From VRUE01 sp963742535 (lineage in GTDB: Bacteria > Actinomycetota > Thermoleophilia > Solirubrobacterales > 70-9): 64,000 bases of DNA. A program made the position numbers and the translations under genes. Shown piece after piece: positions 60,333-64,000 of this stretch. The stretch's first letter is position 1. Every line of letters begins with the position of its first letter. The notes beneath the pieces were generated by a model. That model saw only the letters and a program-made list of their open reading frames with translations, had not been told where the DNA came from and searched no databases. Location: NCBI GenBank assembly GCA_963742535.1, contig CAVUMC010000002.1, forward strand, positions 1,488,001 to 1,552,000, in the 5' to 3' direction.

Positions 60333-62483
60333 CTATTTGCTCCCGGCTTCTTCTTCGGCGGCACCGCCACCCCCGACGTTTGCTGAGGGTGGGGGAGGCG
60401 GGACGGGGGCCGGTTTCTGCCCGGCTCCGGGGGCGTAGGCGTCGGGGTTGTAGCCGCCGGTGATTTCTTCGCCGATTTCGCGAGCGCGGTCGGCTTCTTC
60501 TTCGGCAACCCCACCGGGCCCACCGCCTTTGCTCTTGCTGCTCGGCGCCGAAGCGGTGAAGCGGCCATAGAAAGGAGCCCAACTGATCGGCTGCTTCGGC
60601 TTGGAGAATTCCTCGCAGGGCACTTCTGCCCCGGAATAGAGGGAGTGCCAGATTTCAGCCGGGAAAGTGCCGCCGAAGACGGTGATCCCGTGCACGCTGG
60701 TCATTTCGATCGCGTTCGATTCGGGGTAGCCGACCCAGACCACCGTCGAGAGGTTGGGCTGGTAGCCGGCGAACCAGGCGTCGGTCTCGCGGTCGGTGGT
60801 GCCGGTCTTGCCGGCTTGGCCGGGACAGCCGGTGTAGGCGGCGGTGCCGGTGCCTTCGGTGATGTTGTCGTGCAGGAGGCGGGTCACCTCGTAGGCGACG
60901 GCTTCGGAGACGACCCGGCGCGGCTTCTCGCGATTGGGGCGCTCGGTGCGCCCACCGGGGAAGACGACGCGCTTGATCGCGACCGGCCGGTGGCGGACGC
61001 CGCCGTTGGCCAGGGTCGCGTAGGCATCCGACATTTCCAGCGGCGAGACGCCGATGCGGAGGCCGCCGATGCCCTCGGCGGGAATGCCGTCGAGTGGGCT
61101 GGTGATGCCAAGCGAGTGGGCGGTTTCGGCGACCTGTTCGGGCCCGACGTCGAGGTCGAGCTGGGCGAACACGGTGTTGTCGGAGGCGACCGTCGCCTGC
61201 TGCAGGTTGACCCTGCCGAGGTAGCCCTCGTCGGCGGTGTGGACGTCCCAGTGGCCCCACTTGGGCAGGTCGAGGCTGAGCGGTTTGGAGGTGTAATAGG
61301 TCGAGTAGGGATCGATGCCCTGCTTGATCGCCGTGGTCAGGACGAAGGTCTTGAAGGTCGAGCCGGGCTGGCGGTGCCCCTGGGCGGCGAGGTTGAACTG
61401 GTCCTCGTCGTAGTTACTGCTCGAGACCATCGCCTCGATCTCGCCGTTGCTGGGGTCGATCGAGACCATCGCCGAGGACGGATCGGTCGAGTAGGGGAGT
61501 GCCGAACGCATCGCTTCCAGGCCGACCTGTTGCAGGCGCGGCTCGAGCGTGGTGTAGACGCGGATGCCCCCTTCGCGCACCAGTTTCGCTCCGTAGCGTT
61601 CGATCAGCTCATGTTCGACGTAGTCGAAGAAGAAGGGTTCGCGGTGGGCGAAGTAGGAGCCGGAGACGTCGAGGCCGAGCCCGCTCGCCCGCAGCTGCGC
61701 CGCCCGGCTGGGCTTCAGGTAGCCGAGGCTGGCCATCTTCGAGAGCACCGAGTTGCGCCGTTCGCGCGCCTCGCCGGGGTGGAGGATCGGGTTGTAATCA
61801 GTCGGGGCCTGGGGGAGGCCGGCGAGCAGCGCCGCCTGGGCCAGGTTCAGCTTCCAGACCGGCTTCGAGAAATAGATCCGGGAGGCGGCACCGACACCGA
61901 TCGCGGTCGCTCCTTCCACCGTCCCGTATGAGGCTGCGTTGAGGTACTGATCGAGGATCTGGCGGCGGGAGTGGTGTTCGGCGTACTCGATCGCCAACTT
62001 CGCCTCGATGATCTTGCGTTCGAGGTCGCGCTTGGGGTTGCGCAGGCAGAGGTTGCGGACGAGCTGTTGGGTGATCGTCGAGCCGCCCTCGACTGTCTTG
62101 CCCGCTTCCAGGTTCTTCACTGCGGCGCGGAGGATGCCCTCGGGGTCGACGCCGCCGTGTTCGTAGAAGCGCTGGTCCTCGATCGCGACCGTAGCCAACT
62201 GCAGTTGCTTGGGGATGCGCTCGATCGAGACCGGCGCCCGCGCCTGCTCGGAGGAGATCAGCCCCAACTTGCTGCCATCGGCGGCGTAGATCACCGAGTT
62301 GCCGGTGCGGTCGGGCTTGTGGCAGGTGGAGAGGGAGGGAGCATCGGCGGCGACGTCCAGCACCCACGACGTGACCGCGATCGCACCGAGCACGATCACG
62401 AAGAAGAGGGCGCCGCCGACCAGGGCCAGCTTGGTCCCGATCCCCCCGCGCCGCCGCTGACGTCGCCTGCTGCGCTGCCCCAT
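60333..62483 (-). CDS. Class A penicillin-binding protein (transglycosylase-transpeptidase)
   Basis: 716 residues. Basic N-terminus, one helix (about 20-43), glycosyltransferase 51 domain with AIEDQRFYEHGGVDPEGILR and GGSTITQQLVRNLCL, then the transpeptidase domain with the active-site Ser in PGSTFKTF, the SDN motif in VASDNTVF and KTG in GKTGTTDRETDAW. The C-terminal tail is Pro/Gly/Glu-rich. It polymerises and cross-links peptidoglycan outside the membrane. TACGCT lies exactly 6 nt before the ATG. Confidence 0.95.
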   Translation of the reverse strand: MGQRSRRRQRRRGGIGTKLALVGGALFFVIVLGAIAVTSWVLDVAADAPSLSTCHKPDRTGNSVIYAADGSKLGLISSEQARAPVSIERIPKQLQLATVAIEDQRFYEHGGVDPEGILRAAVKNLEAGKTVEGGSTITQQLVRNLCLRNPKRDLERKIIEAKLAIEYAEHHSRRQILDQYLNAASYGTVEGATAIGVGAASRIYFSKPVWKLNLAQAALLAGLPQAPTDYNPILHPGEARERRNSVLSKMASLGYLKPSRAAQLRASGLGLDVSGSYFAHREPFFFDYVEHELIERYGAKLVREGGIRVYTTLEPRLQQVGLEAMRSALPYSTDPSSAMVSIDPSNGEIEAMVSSSNYDEDQFNLAAQGHRQPGSTFKTFVLTTAIKQGIDPYSTYYTSKPLSLDLPKWGHWDVHTADEGYLGRVNLQQATVASDNTVFAQLDLDVGPEQVAETAHSLGITSPLDGIPAEGIGGLRIGVSPLEMSDAYATLANGGVRHRPVAIKRVVFPGGRTERPNREKPRRVVSEAVAYEVTRLLHDNITEGTGTAAYTGCPGQAGKTGTTDRETDAWFAGYQPNLSTVVWVGYPESNAIEMTSVHGITVFGGTFPAEIWHSLYSGAEVPCEEFSKPKQPISWAPFYGRFTASAPSSKSKGGGPGGVAEEEADRAREIGEEITGGYNPDAYAPGAGQKPAPVPPPPPSANVGGGGAAEEEAGSK

Positions 62484-62489
62484 ATATAG

Positions 62490-62495
62490 AGCGTA
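62490..62495 (-). promoter_or_regulatory. Candidate -10 box for the penicillin-binding protein, leaderless
   Basis: Minus-strand TACGCT lies exactly 6 nt before the ATG at 62483. Confidence 0.45.
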
Positions 62496-62513
62496 CTTCG
62501 GCCCGCGGGCCGC

Positions 62514-62930
62514 TCAGGCCTGAGTGTCTTCGGTCGAGAGGTTGTGGATGATCCCGTCGACGAGCATCTGGTTGGGGATCGCCACGGTGGTGCCGTCGCC
62601 GGGGCTGACGTAGGTATAGGAGAGCGTCATGTCGGTCACCCTCCCTTCGACTTCTTCGAAGGAGATGCGGTCGCCGATCTTGATCGGCTGCGAGACGGCG
62701 AGCTGCACGCCGGCGATCATGTTGGCGATCGTGTGTTGGGCGGCGAAGCCGATGATCGCGGCCAGCACCGCGGTCGAGGCGAGGATGCCCGTCGCCAACC
62801 GCTTCAGCTCAGTGAACTGGCTGAGCGCGATTGCAACCAGGACGAGGAAGACGACCAGGATCAGCAGGCGACGCAGGAAGCGCAACCGCGTCTTGGTCGA
62901 GCGCGATACCTGTGAGACTGCCCGGGCCAT
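62514..62930 (-). CDS. Small MscS-type mechanosensitive channel
   Basis: 138 residues: one helix (about 24-40, LLILVVFLVLVAIALSQF), the pore-lining TM3-like segment (ATGILASTAVLAAIIGFAAQ, HTIANMIAGVQLAVSQPIKI) and the first part of the MscS beta domain (GDRISFEEVEGRVTDMTLSY, IPNQMLVDGIIHNLS). It stops before the C-terminal alpha/beta cage, so it is a minimal MscS. The ATG at 62930 overlaps, on the other strand, the ATG of the next gene in a shared CCATGG. Confidence 0.82.
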   Translation of the reverse strand: MARAVSQVSRSTKTRLRFLRRLLILVVFLVLVAIALSQFTELKRLATGILASTAVLAAIIGFAAQHTIANMIAGVQLAVSQPIKIGDRISFEEVEGRVTDMTLSYTYVSPGDGTTVAIPNQMLVDGIIHNLSTEDTQA

Positions 62931-63624
62931 GGAGAGCACCACGGTATCCGCAAAGCCCGCCGGCTTTCCTTATGCGAATTGGGGGGCGCTCGCGGCGGTC
63001 CTGGGGGTGGTGCTGGCGATCGGCACGGGGATCGTGCTCTCGGTCCCGGTGTTGCTCGTCGACAAGCCGCCGGATGGGGGCGAACTCAGTGATGTGGCCA
63101 ACGCCCTGGTGCAGCTGGCGACCGCACTCGGCTTCCTGCTCGTCCCCTTCGCGATCGCGGCGGGCAAGGGGGCGACGATTCGCGTCGCGGCGGCCCGGCT
63201 GGGACTGCGGCGGTTCAAGCCCGGAGCGGTCAAGTGGATGTTTGCCGCGGTCGGCGCCTACCTGCTCTTCGCGATCGTCTACACGGCGGTCTTCGGCGAA
63301 CCGAAGCAGAAGGACATCGCCGAAAACTTCGGCACGGTGCCGGTGCAGGTGCTGCTGATTGTGATCGCGGCGCCGATCAGCGAGGAGGTCTGCTTCCGCG
63401 GCATGCTCTTCGGTGGCCTGCGCGAGCGTTGGCCCCGCCTCATCGCGGCGGCAGGTTGTGGCCTCATCTTCGGCGGCCTGCACGCCCTCACCGGCCTCAG
63501 CGCCGTGCCGGTGCTGGCCGTATTCGGGTTCATCCTCGCCCTGCTCTACGAGAAGACCGGCTCGATTGTGCCGGGAATCCTGCTGCACATGCTGAACAAC
63601 TCAGTCGCCCTGCTGGGTCAGTAG
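62929..63624 (+). CDS. CPBP family intramembrane metalloprotease
   Basis: 231 residues with about six helices. The CPBP/Abi motifs are present: APISEEVCFRGMLFGGL (the catalytic EExxxR), GGLHAL (second motif His) and LHMLNN (third His/Asn). Prokaryotic relatives (Abi, MroQ) cleave or process membrane peptides. Start ATG 62929 is divergent from, and overlaps, the MscS start. A strong terminator follows. Confidence 0.88.
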   Translation: MESTTVSAKPAGFPYANWGALAAVLGVVLAIGTGIVLSVPVLLVDKPPDGGELSDVANALVQLATALGFLLVPFAIAAGKGATIRVAAARLGLRRFKPGAVKWMFAAVGAYLLFAIVYTAVFGEPKQKDIAENFGTVPVQVLLIVIAAPISEEVCFRGMLFGGLRERWPRLIAAAGCGLIFGGLHALTGLSAVPVLAVFGFILALLYEKTGSIVPGILLHMLNNSVALLGQ

Positions 63625-63633
63625 CGAGCAAAG

Positions 63634-63662
63634 AAACGGCCCGCCTGGGCGGGCCGTTTTCT
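63634..63662 (+). terminator. Intrinsic terminator after the CPBP gene
   Basis: AAACGGCCCGC and GCGGGCCGTTT form an 11-bp stem with a short loop, followed by a T-run (TTTTCTT), 9 nt past the stop. It would also work in the reverse direction. Confidence 0.85.
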
Positions 63663-63832
63663 TGGGCGAAGGGGGCGAACCCCCGAACGATTGACACCCG
63701 AGAGGCCACGAAGCCTAACAGCGGAGCGGAACTTATTGGCTGCGTTCGGCAATTCAAGGGGTGTGCATCTCTTTTGACAATGAGTTGACGGTTTCGTCAC
63801 GCGACCGCGCGATTCGTAAGAATCCGTGGCCC

Positions 63833-64000
63833 TTGATCCGTCGTCTCGCCCCGGTCCTCGTTGTCTTCGCGCTGCTGGTCGTCGCCGGCAGTGCGAGCGC
63901 GGCTGCGTCGAGCGCCCCCAAGGAAGTCGGTCCACCGGCGGCGACGGTAAAGATCAAGCCCGACCTGCGGGGAGGCAAGGCGCAGATCTACAGCAAGGTG
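63833..64000 (+). CDS. Secreted protein N-terminus, cut by the window edge
   Basis: The frame from TTG 63833 gives a signal peptide (IRRLAPVLVVFALLVVAGSA, cut near ASA-AAS) and about 30 residues of mature protein (PPAATVKIKPDLRGGKAQIY) open to the window end. A TTG at 63783 in the same frame is an alternative start. No family can be named from this piece. Confidence 0.5.
   Translation, partial: MIRRLAPVLVVFALLVVAGSASAAASSAPKEVGPPAATVKIKPDLRGGKAQIYSKV

Noticed and set aside
63665..63720. GGGGG-TTCG-CCCCC on the - strand as a tRNA or small RNA T arm
   Set aside because: No acceptor, D or anticodon arm can be drawn around it.
63747..63775. TTCGGCAATTC followed by AAGGGGTGTGCATC, like part of elements B and D
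   Set aside because: Only an 11-base match, without the T5 run, the partner box or complementary arms; treated as chance.

Overview
The window is about 64 kb of GC-rich chromosomal DNA with many GTG and TTG starts. Its gene families point to a deep-branching actinobacterium, most likely class Thermoleophilia (Solirubrobacterales-like); that placement is inference from content, not a search. The left edge is next to the replication origin: the 5' part of dnaA faces left and the block rpmH-rnpA-yidD-yidC-khpB(jag)-rsmG-parA-parB faces right, with one parS-like site at the rnpA/yidD junction. A GrpB-family gene, tRNA-Ile(GAT) and a DUF151 nuclease follow.

From 6 to 15.6 kb lie ddl with an aminotransferase, a phosphodiesterase with a GT87-type membrane protein, a YmdB-like metallophosphoesterase and an ABC exporter. 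From 15.6 to 23.5 kb is a heme and respiration cluster: hemB, a fused siroheme-decarboxylase-like gene, hemL, a Rieske / cytochrome b / subunit IV-cytochrome c complex of Bacillus layout, menG and a polyprenyl diphosphate synthase. From 24 to 39.7 kb is an envelope block: tatA, tatC, a membrane-anchored coiled-coil protein, tRNA-Lys(CTT), an MMPL transporter, six overlapping mce genes and a convergent ArsR-type regulator.

From 40 to 50.3 kb come dnaB, a helicase loader, purA, two paralogous lipoproteins, a TetR regulator, two paralogous secreted proteins and, on the minus strand, rpsF-ssb-rpsR-rplI. From 50.4 kb to the end are a proline-rich membrane protein, a GT20/GT4 trehalose-type pair facing each other, an HtrA protease with a two-component system, thiL, membrane proteins, a class A penicillin-binding protein, MscS, a CPBP protease and a secreted protein cut by the window edge.

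The most unusual signal is a four-copy family of palindromic elements of about 110 bp (2427, 11873, 50331 and 50963). Each has a conserved 71-78 nt core between 18-20 bp arms that are essentially perfect inverted complements within a copy but differ between copies. One copy is built into the start of rsmG and one supplies the end of a membrane protein; two flank a proline-rich gene in opposite orientation. Other observations are a widespread leaderless promoter layout (TANNNT 6 or 9 nt before the start codon), a sharp GAG-to-GAA glutamate codon switch in envelope genes, and three probable single-base frameshifts that may be sequence errors.
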